Shown here one piece after another: positions 1 through 6,419 of a DNA stretch of 17,346 bases (positions are counted from its first letter, which is position 1; the number at the start of each line of letters is the position of its first letter). The position numbers were made by a program, and so were the translations under genes. The stretch is taken from NCBI GenBank assembly GCA_025352865.1, contig JANXSB010000352.1, forward strand, positions 1 through 17,346, written 5' to 3'. The DNA comes from Chthoniobacter sp. (lineage in GTDB: Bacteria > Verrucomicrobiota > Verrucomicrobiia > Chthoniobacterales > Chthoniobacteraceae). A model generated the notes under the pieces. It searched no databases, was not told where the DNA came from, and worked only from the letters and a program-made list of their open reading frames with translations.

Positions 1-73
1 CTTCCGCGCACTCTCCGACGACTTCGGCGGCGAAGAATGGAACCCCGACGAAAAGAAACCCGACGCGAAATGA
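1..73 (+). CDS. C-terminal end of an upstream gene (partial)
   Basis: A reading frame is open from the window edge (first full codon at 2) and ends with TGA at 71-73. The visible tail is 23 residues, acidic and hydrophilic, ending DEKKPDAK. The reason to believe it is real is that its stop overlaps the ATG at 70 in an ATGA arrangement, the same junction seen between the next two genes (1731-1734). It is probably the preceding member of the same operon. Too little is visible to name a family. The competing ATG at 37 in the protease frame would overlap this tail by 37 bases, and I consider it less likely as a start. Confidence 0.55.
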   Translation, partial: FRALSDDFGGEEWNPDEKKPDAK

Positions 74-1734
74 AGCCATCTGGATCCAAAACCGCGGTCA
101 TTCTGAACGGAGTTTCGCCGCGGGCGCAGGTGGGGGCGAAACGCAGTGAAGAATCGCTGACAGAAACGGGCGGAGGCGGCGGGGACGGGCGAGCGCGTGT
201 TCTCACCAGACCGCCTCCACCCAGTACTTTCAGCGATTCTTCACTGCATTCCCGCCCGCCTTCGCCCGCCGGGAATTCCGTTCAGAATGACGGCGCGGGT
301 TTTTTCGACGCTGCGCGCGCGCGCCTTTGCAGCCTCTTCGCCGCTGCGCTGCTGCTTTCATCCGCATCCGGCGCGGAAAAGCCGCCGTTCAATCCGGGCG
401 AGTCCGCGGCCCATTTTCCGCAGGAGATGACGGCTCTCGACCGCGCGCAAAAGGAACGCCCGACCAGCTTCGCCGACGTGGTGAAGCGCATCACGCCGAG
501 CGTGGTGAGCGTCTTTCCCGCGCGGCTGGCGAAGCCGGGCGAGGTGCCGGAGGACGAACTGCTCAAGCGCTTTTTCGGCGCGAAAAAAACCGACGACGAG
601 GAGGACGACCGCTTTCACAGCGTCGGCTCGGGCGTGATCATTTCCGCCGACGGCTACATCCTCACGAACAGCCATGTCGTGCATCTCCAGAGCGGGAAGC
701 TGGCGGACGAAATCGTCGTCGAACTTTCCAACAAATGGCGGCTGCCGGCGAAGATCATCGGCGCGGACCCGAAGGTGGACATCGCGGTGATCAAGATCGA
801 CGCGAAGGATCTGCCCGCGCTGCCGATGGCGGACAGCGCGCGGGTCGAGGTCGGCGATCTTGTTTTCGCGGTCGGCAATCCGTTCAAGGTCGGCATCACC
901 GCGACGATGGGCATGGTCTCGGCCACACACCGCTCGGGCATCAAGCTGACAGGCGCGGACGGCTACGAGGACTTCATCCAGACGGACGCGGCGATCAACC
1001 CCGGCAACAGCGGCGGCGCGCTGTGCGATGCGCGCGGGCGGCTCGTCGGCATCAACACGGCCATCGTCGGCGGCTTCGGCGGCAACGTGGGCATCGGCTT
1101 CGCGGTGACGGTGAACCTCGCGCGGCGCGTGCTTTTCAACGTGCTCGAAAATGGCGAGCCGGTGCGCGGCTTCGCGGGGGTGCGGGTGAAGTCGGTGGAC
1201 GATGCCGCGGCGCATGCGCGCAAGCTGGCGGACGTGCGCGGGGCGATGGTCGAGGAGGTGCTCGACCCCGGGCCGGCGGCGAAAGCTGGGCTGAAAAAAG
1301 GCGACGTGATCCTGCGCGTCGGCGACGAGGACATCGGCGATGCGCCCGCGTTTCGCATCGCCACGGCCTTTGCCGCGCCGGGCGCACAGCTTGTCCTGCA
1401 CTGCGTTCGCGACGGGGAGCCGGTTGAGATTTCACTCACTGTCGGAAAGCAGGACGACACGGCGACGGCGGGCACGGCCATGGAAATCGAATCGCTGCCC
1501 GGCGTGCGGCTGCGCGAGCAGGGAGGCGCGGACGGTGGGCTGCTCGTCGAGACGGTCGCTGCGGATTCGGCGTTCGCCAAACAGCTCGAGGCGGGGATGG
1601 TCATTCTCGAAATCAACGACACGAAAATCCCGACGCGCGTGGCGGCGGCGGCGGCGTTGCAGCCGGGGCCGAACAAGATCCGCGTGCGGCGCGATGAGCT
1701 GACGGAGACGCTTTCGCTGCGCGTAAGTAGATGA
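70..1734 (+). CDS. HtrA/Deg-family serine protease with two C-terminal PDZ-like regions
   Basis: Probable exported (periplasmic) trypsin-like serine protease of 554 residues for protein quality control. From the ATG at 70, a hydrophobic segment at about residues 86-99 ending in SSASGAEKP looks like a signal-peptide core. The protease domain spans about 130-355 with the triad visible as H202 (TNSHVV), D237 (KVDIAVIKID) and S314 (NPGNSGGAL). A PDZ domain follows at about 367-459 (VRGAMVEEVLDPGPAAKAGLKKGD) and a weaker PDZ-like one at 470-550. The start was chosen because ATG 70 overlaps the upstream TGA; the ATG at 37 and GTG at 130 are alternatives. Oddly, residues about 10-75 are encoded by an inverted repeat (97-291), so the signal sequence lies unusually far from the start and export may be impaired. 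The stop TGA overlaps the next ATG, suggesting translational coupling. The DegP/DegQ/DegS subtype cannot be assigned. Confidence 0.9.
   Translation: MKPSGSKTAVILNGVSPRAQVGAKRSEESLTETGGGGGDGRARVLTRPPPPSTFSDSSLHSRPPSPAGNSVQNDGAGFFDAARARLCSLFAAALLLSSASGAEKPPFNPGESAAHFPQEMTALDRAQKERPTSFADVVKRITPSVVSVFPARLAKPGEVPEDELLKRFFGAKKTDDEEDDRFHSVGSGVIISADGYILTNSHVVHLQSGKLADEIVVELSNKWRLPAKIIGADPKVDIAVIKIDAKDLPALPMADSARVEVGDLVFAVGNPFKVGITATMGMVSATHRSGIKLTGADGYEDFIQTDAAINPGNSGGALCDARGRLVGINTAIVGGFGGNVGIGFAVTVNLARRVLFNVLENGEPVRGFAGVRVKSVDDAAAHARKLADVRGAMVEEVLDPGPAAKAGLKKGDVILRVGDEDIGDAPAFRIATAFAAPGAQLVLHCVRDGEPVEISLTVGKQDDTATAGTAMEIESLPGVRLREQGGADGGLLVETVAADSAFAKQLEAGMVILEINDTKIPTRVAAAAALQPGPNKIRVRRDELTETLSLRVSR
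97..291. repeat. Large imperfect inverted repeat (REP/MITE-like) inside the 5' end of the protease gene
   Basis: Two arms of about 83-85 bases (97-179 and 211-291 or a little beyond) are imperfect reverse complements around a roughly 30-base centre. Two perfect blocks are visible: GTCATTCTGAACGGA at 97-111 matches its complement at 277-291, and CAGTGAAGAATCGCTGA at 144-160 matches its complement at 230-246. Between them the arms are GC-rich and diverged, and they end in a GGCGGAGGCGG-like block facing CCGCCTCC. The CATTCTGA...GAAGAATC core resembles short palindromic repeats scattered through many high-GC genomes; that resemblance is from memory. No transposase is present, so it is either a non-autonomous element or a structured intergenic repeat. 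Codon content here (poly-Gly, poly-Pro) does not look like natural protease sequence. Confidence 0.85.
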
Positions 1735-4058
1735 GTTGGAACCCCCGGATCGACGTTTGGGTGATCGCGCTGACGGGCGCGATGGCGGTGGTGTCGGCGA
1801 CGGTTTTGGTCTGGCGCAGCGGGACGCTCGGTGCGCGCTGGCTACGTGGCGTGGTATGGCTGCTGCGGCTCACGGCGATTGCGGTGCTGCTCGCGATTCT
1901 CGCCAATCCGGTGCGCAACGATGTGGCCGGCGCGCGCGGCGGCGAGACGCTGAACATCGTGCTCGTCGATACGTCCGGCAGCATGGCGTTGGAGCGCCCG
2001 GAATCGCGCTTCACGCGCGCGCTGCGCTGGAGCCGCGCGGCGGTGCAGGCCGCACCGCCGGGGCAGACGTGCCGCGTCGCGGGCTTTGCCGATGACGTGA
2101 AATTTGACGGTGAACCCGCGCTCGGCGGCGGCACCACGCGGCTGGCGCACGCGCTGCGGCAAGTGGTGGAAAACGATCCCAACCAGCGGCTCGCGAATGT
2201 GGTCGTGGTCAGCGACGGACGCCTGCACGACCGCGCCGATCTCGCCGCCGCGCTGGCGCTCGCGCGGCAGCACCACGTCGCCATTTCCACGCACACGATT
2301 GGCCGCGACGAGCCGCAGATGAACGTGTTTCTCCGCGCCTGCCACGTCGAACGCTCCGCACCCGCGAACACGCGCGTGCCCGTGGATGTCGAGATCGGCG
2401 CGACCGGCTTGGAGCGCGACATGGAGCTAACGCTGACGCTCAAAGATGAAAGCGGCGCGACGCTCACGAGCACGCCCGTTTTTCTCCACGACGGCGCGGC
2501 GAAAAAGCAGCTCATGCTCGACTCGGGCCTGCGCACTGCGGCTTACACCGTCTCGCTCACGCGCCTCGACGGTGAGCTGACCTACGCGGACAATGACTTC
2601 ACTTTCACGCTCGAAATCGCCGACCCGAAAATCCGCGTCTTTTACGCCGAAGGCTCGCACTCCGTGCATGACGTGGGCGACCAGCGCTGGTGCGCGGGGC
2701 GCATCATGCCGGCGGCGTTCAAGCGCGCGGGCGACATCGAGTGCGATCTTTTCATGATGGCCGAGCAGGATACGCGCGGACTGCCGCTGTATCGCGTGCG
2801 CGGTTTCGATGAAGACGAGCGCGTGCTGCTCGACGAGAGCCAGGGCATCCCGCGCGATCGCGAGGGCTGGTGGAAATACGATGTGGTCATCATCAGCGAC
2901 ATTGACCGGAACACTTTTTCGCCCGCGCAAATGGAGTGGGTGCGGCAGCTCGTGGGCGAGCGTGGCGGCGGCTATTGCATGATCGGCGGCAACCAGAGTT
3001 TCGACACCGGCAGCTACGAGCAGACGCTGTGGGACAAGCTGATTCCGGTGGCGTGCCTGGAGTTTGGATTCGGCCACGGCTGGCGCGGGGCCAGGCCCGT
3101 GTTTCCAAAGGCGGTGCGTAATCATCCCATCCTGCGGCTCGCCGCCGACCCGGTGCTCAATGACGCGATCCTCGACTGCCACCCGGCGTTCAAAGGCTAC
3201 CACGACATCCGCCGCACGAAGCCCGGTGCGACCACGCTCGCGCAGGTGGCGGGAAAGAATTCGCCGCTCATCGCGGTGCAGGATTACGGGCGCGGGCGGA
3301 CGATGGCGTTTCTTTCCGACGCGGCCGGAGGCTGGGGCGATGGCGGTTACCAGGGCTATTGGGGGCCGCAAATGCTGGCGGATTTTCTCGGCGAAAAATC
3401 GCCGGATGTGGCTGGCAAGATCGATCCGGGCTCGGTGCCGTCGAACGAATTCTACAATCGGTTTTGGGTGAACTCGATGCGCTGGCTCGCGGAAAAAAGC
3501 GTGCGCCGCCAGCACCGGGCACTCGTCGGGCGGAGCGACGCGATCACCTACCGGCCCGGTGAAATCGTGAAAGTCGCGGCCACGGTGCTGAACGTCTTTG
3601 ACCCGCCGGAGCTGATGAAACAAGCCGTCGGCGCGCGGCTCGTGCTCGACGGGCAGGAGCGCGTGCGGCTGACGTATGATCGTGACCGCAAGGAATTCAT
3701 CGGCCAGCTCACGCTGCCGGAAGTCATCCACGGCAACGAGGTCGCGGTCGTCTTCGACAGCGTGGGCGCGGGCAGGTCGGCATCGGATGAAATCCGGCTG
3801 CATGTGATGCAGCTCGACCGCGAACTGGAAAATCCACGCCCCGACGCGCAACTGCTCGTGGACATCGCGCAGGCGGGCGGCGGCGCGGTGCTCGAAGAAC
3901 CGGGCGACGTGCGCGCGGTCTTCGAGAAAAATCAGCGCGCGACGCAATCCGAGATGGTGCCGTACTCCGAGCCGCTGTGGAGCGAGGGCTGGCTGTGGAG
4001 CGCGCTGCTCGCCGTGCTCGGCGCGGAGTGGCTGGTGCGACGATTGGCGGCTGCATGA
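1731..4058 (+). CDS. Membrane-anchored vWA-domain protein with a glutamine-amidotransferase-like region
   Basis: A 775-residue protein whose ATG overlaps the protease stop (ATGA at 1731-1734). Two hydrophobic helices (about 11-28 and 40-59) anchor the N-terminus, and another candidate helix lies at about 753-769. A von Willebrand factor A domain follows the first pair, with the metal-site (MIDAS) residues D80-T-S82-G-S84, T135 or T136, and D162 (VVVVSDGRL). The central part (about 300-560) has strand-helix patterns typical of class I amidotransferase-like folds (YDVVIISDIDRNTF; GGGYCMIGGNQSF; SPLIAVQDYGRGRTMAFLSD), but I cannot point to a convincing Cys-His-Glu triad, so catalysis is doubtful. 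Family knowledge: such proteins are common in Verrucomicrobia and Planctomycetes near MoxR/DUF58/BatA-type genes. The role is unknown; an envelope-complex function is likely. A decayed paralogue lies immediately downstream. Confidence 0.85.
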   Translation: MSWNPRIDVWVIALTGAMAVVSATVLVWRSGTLGARWLRGVVWLLRLTAIAVLLAILANPVRNDVAGARGGETLNIVLVDTSGSMALERPESRFTRALRWSRAAVQAAPPGQTCRVAGFADDVKFDGEPALGGGTTRLAHALRQVVENDPNQRLANVVVVSDGRLHDRADLAAALALARQHHVAISTHTIGRDEPQMNVFLRACHVERSAPANTRVPVDVEIGATGLERDMELTLTLKDESGATLTSTPVFLHDGAAKKQLMLDSGLRTAAYTVSLTRLDGELTYADNDFTFTLEIADPKIRVFYAEGSHSVHDVGDQRWCAGRIMPAAFKRAGDIECDLFMMAEQDTRGLPLYRVRGFDEDERVLLDESQGIPRDREGWWKYDVVIISDIDRNTFSPAQMEWVRQLVGERGGGYCMIGGNQSFDTGSYEQTLWDKLIPVACLEFGFGHGWRGARPVFPKAVRNHPILRLAADPVLNDAILDCHPAFKGYHDIRRTKPGATTLAQVAGKNSPLIAVQDYGRGRTMAFLSDAAGGWGDGGYQGYWGPQMLADFLGEKSPDVAGKIDPGSVPSNEFYNRFWVNSMRWLAEKSVRRQHRALVGRSDAITYRPGEIVKVAATVLNVFDPPELMKQAVGARLVLDGQERVRLTYDRDRKEFIGQLTLPEVIHGNEVAVVFDSVGAGRSASDEIRLHVMQLDRELENPRPDAQLLVDIAQAGGGAVLEEPGDVRAVFEKNQRATQSEMVPYSEPLWSEGWLWSALLAVLGAEWLVRRLAAA

Positions 4059-4165
4059 AAACTTCTTTGCAATACGCACGTCATTTCCTTCTCGGGGCGG
4101 GACGCCCCGGCTCCTTGGCGAGGAGCGGGGCCGTCCCGGCCCCAGCATGGGCGCGCTGTAGATGA
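4055..4165 (+). pseudogene. Short ORF coupled to the vWA gene, probably a gene remnant
   Basis: The vWA stop TGA overlaps an ATG at 4055 (ATGA), opening a 36-codon frame that begins MKTSLQYARHFLL and ends at TGA 4163-4165, which itself overlaps the ATG of the next paralogue. The first 13 residues could begin an exported protein, but the remainder is translated from a palindromic repeat (4094-4143). The simplest reading is that a gene once started at 4055 and lost its body when the repeat entered or recombined; chance is also possible. I do not recognise the product and would not expect a functional protein. Confidence 0.25.
4094..4143. repeat. Palindromic hairpin repeat (REP-like)
   Basis: A 21-base arm at 4094-4114 (GGGGCGGGACGCCCCGGCTCC) pairs with 4122-4143 around a 7-base loop (TTGGCGA), with one or two bulged bases. 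The hairpin is very GC-rich and has no following T-run, so it fits an interspersed palindromic repeat better than an intrinsic terminator. It lies in the short gap between the vWA gene and the start of its broken copy and may mark a recombination point. Confidence 0.65.
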
Positions 4166-4552
4166 ACTGGCATCCGCCCATCGCCGTTTGGCTCATCGCG
4201 CTCGGCGGCGTGGTGCGCCGCTCATCGCCGTGCAGACGTATGGCAAAGGGTGCTCGATGGCCTTTCTCTCGGACTCCACGGGCGGCTGGGACGCGGAGTA
4301 CGAGAACCAGTGGGGGCCGGAATTGCTCGGCTTGAAAGAGCGTGCGAAGCCGGCCGGCGATGCGCCCGCGCAGTCGGAAAAGCCGAACCAGTAGTACAAC
4401 CGGTTTTGGGTGAACACGGTGCGCTGGCTCGCGGAAAAAAGCGTACGGCGGTGCTGCCGCGGCAGACAGTGGGCGCGCGGCTCGCGCTCGATGGCGAAGC
4501 GCGCGTGCGGCTTTCGTATGATCGCGACCGCAGGGAATTCATCGGCCAGCTC
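4162..4552 (+). pseudogene. Collapsed tandem paralogue of the vWA protein gene
   Basis: This is a broken copy of the gene at 1731-4058. Segment 4162-4215 (MNWHPPIAVWLIALGG) matches that gene's first 18 codons, including bases just before its ATG. At 4216 the sequence jumps to the equivalent of 3262, an apparent loss of 1477 bases that shifts the frame. PLIAVQTYGKGCSMAFLSD then continues to 4391, where a TAG (4392-4394) replaces a Phe codon just before YNRFWVN. Segment 4395-4447 matches 3453-3505, and 4472-4552 matches 3630-3710 without gaps, with about 100 bases missing in between (a second frameshift). Nucleotide similarity in the aligned blocks is high, so duplication or conversion need not be ancient. 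No functional product is expected. Confidence 0.85.
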
Positions 4553-4789
4553 CGAGAATGGAGGACGAACGCTTTTCCTGCTTCGACATCACGAGCGCAC
4601 CCGACGCCACGACTGTCGCGGAGATCATTCCTCAAAGGCACTTACCCGATCAAAGTCACTTATCTCGAAAACATCCTCTTCGCGAATATCGAGGTCTTCG
4701 CCGGGTCGGCGGGCTACCCGCAGCGGCTCTTGCGAAAAGGCGGCGCAGAACTGACCGCGGATCACGACGGCCTGGAACTCGTGCCGTAA
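4553..4789 (+). pseudogene. Unidentified gene remnant after the broken vWA copy
   Basis: After 4552 the similarity to the vWA gene stops abruptly. The same frame stays open to a TAA at 4787-4789. Its last 54 residues (from about FLKGTYPIKVTYLENILFANIE, then GGAELTADHDGLELVP) look protein-like, with alternating hydrophobic strands, whereas the first 25 residues (Arg/Ser/Pro-rich) do not. The strand pattern vaguely recalls the end of a PA14-type beta-sandwich, but I cannot confirm it. There is no start codon with a credible leader, so it is probably the 3' end of a different gene fused by the deletion that destroyed the paralogue. Confidence 0.35.
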
Positions 4790-4813
4790 CAGGCGGCGGG
4801 AAAAAATCCGGTT

Positions 4814-5110
4814 TTACGCTCCGCCGCGCACGAGGTGCAGCAGGTCGCGGAGCGGCGCGGAGGCCGCGTCGGCGTGGAGAGTGATGCTGTGTTCGCGCCC
4901 GTCGTCGCCCGCGACAGTGATGTGATGAAGAAACTGATCCGCGGATTTTTCCGAGGCGGTGAGTGTCGCGGGGAGATCGAAAAAACCGCACGCGGCGACG
5001 AGCTGCTCGACGCGCTTTTTCGCCGCGGCCGCGAGCGTGGCGGTGTCGAGCACGATGGGCGGCGGGCGGATTCCGGCGAAGCCGCCGGTGCGGGAAACGG
5101 TGATGCGCAT
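4814..5110 (-). CDS. Emfourin-like inhibitor of protealysin-type metalloprotease
   Basis: A 98-residue protein starting MRITVSRTGGFAGI and ending LLHLVRGGA. The N-terminal beta-strand with the R-x-GGFAG signature, the compact size and the position directly after a protealysin-type protease match the emfourin family, small intracellular protein inhibitors that bind protealysin-like M4 enzymes (family knowledge). The rest is a helix-rich middle (about 24-45, AKKRVEQLVAACGFFDLP) and a strand hairpin (about 60-80), consistent with that fold. The gene lies 62 bases after the protease stop on the same strand. No Shine-Dalgarno sequence is visible; the ATG is preceded by a T-run and CCACC, the tail of an intrinsic terminator, so expression probably depends on read-through or an unseen promoter. 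Confidence 0.8.
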   Translation of the reverse strand: MRITVSRTGGFAGIRPPPIVLDTATLAAAAKKRVEQLVAACGFFDLPATLTASEKSADQFLHHITVAGDDGREHSITLHADAASAPLRDLLHLVRGGA

Positions 5111-5115
5111 GGTGG

Positions 5116-5160
5116 AAAAAAAGCGGGCGGACGCGGCCTCTCGGGCACGCGTCCGCCCGC
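5116..5160 (-). terminator. Intrinsic terminator between metalloprotease and inhibitor
   Basis: On the minus strand a perfect 13-bp GC stem (5148-5160 pairing with 5123-5135, GCGGGCGGACGCG) with a 12-base loop is followed at once by seven T residues (complement of the A-run at 5116-5122). It begins 12 bases after the protease stop codon, and its T-run ends five bases before the emfourin ATG. It has all the marks of a strong Rho-independent terminator. It may set a high protease-to-inhibitor transcript ratio, or be regulated by read-through. Confidence 0.85.
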
Positions 5161-5172
5161 ACGATGAGGCGG

Positions 5173-6261
5173 CTACTTGATCACGCCGACCTGCTTCCAC
5201 GCGGACTGCACGGCTTTTTGCTCCGGGCTTTTCGCGCCGAAAAGATCGGACGCGGATTTGATCGTGGCGGCGGCGGCGGCGGCGAAATTCGAGTCGGCGC
5301 GCAGGCGGTTGCAGAGCGTGTCGTACCAGATCTTGCCGGCCTTTTCCCACGCGTTGCCGCCGATGGCGGTGGCGGCGAGATAGAAGGCGTAGTTCGGGAT
5401 GCCGGAGTTTGTGTGGACGCCGCCGTTGTCGCCGGCGCTGTGGTCGTAGTCCTTCATGTGCGCGGGCTGCGGGTCTTTGCCGAGCCGCGGATCGTCGTAG
5501 GCGGTGCCGGGCGCTTTCATCGAGCGCAAGGCCACGCCTTTCACGCCTTTGGCGAGCAGGCCCGCGCCGATGAGCCAGTCGGCTTTCGCGGCGGTCTGCT
5601 TGAGCTTCCACTGCTTCACGAGCACGCCGAAAACATCGGACAGCGATTCATTCAGCGCGCCCGGCTGACCTTGGTAAACGAGCCCCGCTTCGAACTGCGT
5701 GACGCCGTGCGTGAGTTCGTGGCCGATGACGTCGAGGCACTTCGTGAAGCGGTCGAAAATCTCGCCGTCGCCGTCGCCATAGACCATCTGCTGGCCGTTC
5801 CAAAAGGCGTTGTCGAAGGCCTCCTGCGGGTTTTCACGGAAGTGAACCGTCGAATCGAGGCGCATGCCTTTGTCATCGACTGACGTGCGGTTGAAGACGG
5901 TTTTGTAAAAGTCGTACACCGTGCCCGAGTAGTCGTAGGCTTCGGTGACGAACTTGTCCTTGGTCTTCTTCCCGCCTTCGCCACGGACAAGTGTTCCCGG
6001 CAGCACGGGTTTTTGTTTCGCGTCGTAAATGGTGCGTCGCTTTTGCCCCGTGGGCGTGGCGAGCGAGACCGCGCCGAGACTGGCGAGCATTTCGCGATGT
6101 CCGCGCAGGCGCTCGCTCTGGAGCATGGTGCCCAGCGCTCTCCGGCGCTGGCGTGGGGTGCCGTTTTCCGCGAGCTTTTTGAGCATGTGCGCGGGGATGA
6201 TGGTGCAGCACGGACAGCCGATGAAGCCGCGGTGCGATGGATTGGAACGGGTTGTCTTCAT
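5173..6261 (-). CDS. Protealysin-type M4 family zinc metalloprotease (thermolysin-like)
   Basis: A 362-residue neutral metalloprotease. The N-terminus lacks a classical signal peptide and carries the short protealysin-type propeptide motif (CCTIIPAHMLKKLAENG, about 18-34), which in this family occupies the active site until autoprocessing. Mature enzyme features: zinc motif HELTH with H181, catalytic E182 and H185; third zinc ligand E205 in GALNESLSD; and H283 in DNGGVHTNSGIPN, the expected transition-state histidine. The length fits short-propeptide protealysin-like enzymes rather than long-propeptide secreted thermolysins. An unusual CPCC cluster (residues 16-19) sits just before the propeptide motif. 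The ATG at 6261 is used because the propeptide begins soon after; a GAGGA lies 12 bases upstream, which is rather far for a ribosome site. The emfourin-like gene follows on the same strand. Confidence 0.92.
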   Translation of the reverse strand: MKTTRSNPSHRGFIGCPCCTIIPAHMLKKLAENGTPRQRRRALGTMLQSERLRGHREMLASLGAVSLATPTGQKRRTIYDAKQKPVLPGTLVRGEGGKKTKDKFVTEAYDYSGTVYDFYKTVFNRTSVDDKGMRLDSTVHFRENPQEAFDNAFWNGQQMVYGDGDGEIFDRFTKCLDVIGHELTHGVTQFEAGLVYQGQPGALNESLSDVFGVLVKQWKLKQTAAKADWLIGAGLLAKGVKGVALRSMKAPGTAYDDPRLGKDPQPAHMKDYDHSAGDNGGVHTNSGIPNYAFYLAATAIGGNAWEKAGKIWYDTLCNRLRADSNFAAAAAATIKSASDLFGAKSPEQKAVQSAWKQVGVIK

Positions 6262-6419
6262 ACGCGTTTTGATTCCTCAGTTTGCGATTTTTTTGTTTTC
6301 CGATTTCCCACGGCACCATGCCGGGGGAAGCCCCACAAAGCCGTACCCGCATGCGCCGCCCGATGACAAGCCGAATAACACGTTTGGCGCAGCGGTGCGC
6401 GTGTGGCAGCGTGCCAGTC
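6262..6419. promoter_or_regulatory. Divergent intergenic region with AT-rich patch and small palindromes
   Basis: This gap lies between the divergent starts of the metalloprotease (minus) and the cytochrome (plus), so promoters for both must lie in or near it. Bases about 6265-6306 are strikingly AT-rich for this window. I could not find convincing -35/-10 pairs on either strand. Two adjoining palindromes lie at 6378-6404 (GCGCA stem with TGCGC, outer ACAC/GTGT) and 6405-6415 (GGCA-GCG-TGCC), a few bases before the preferred GTG start at 6420. Confidence 0.35.

Noticed and set aside
37..69. ATG at 37 as start of the HtrA protease
   Set aside because: It would overlap the upstream coding tail by 37 bases, while ATG 70 gives the same ATGA junction used by the following gene. 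It cannot be fully excluded.
4094..4143. Hairpin considered as a transcription terminator
   Set aside because: No T-run follows on either strand, and the stem has bulges. It fits an interspersed palindrome better.
2427..4196. Long minus-strand frame opposite the vWA gene (589 codons)
   Set aside because: Its composition is typical of an antisense shadow, and it runs across both the vWA gene and the start of the pseudogene.
4793..4827. GCGGCGG ... CCGCCGC inverted repeat near the end of the emfourin-like gene
   Set aside because: The stem is only 7 bp with a loop of about 21 bases, and it overlaps the 3' end of the coding region. Such matches are expected by chance at this GC content.
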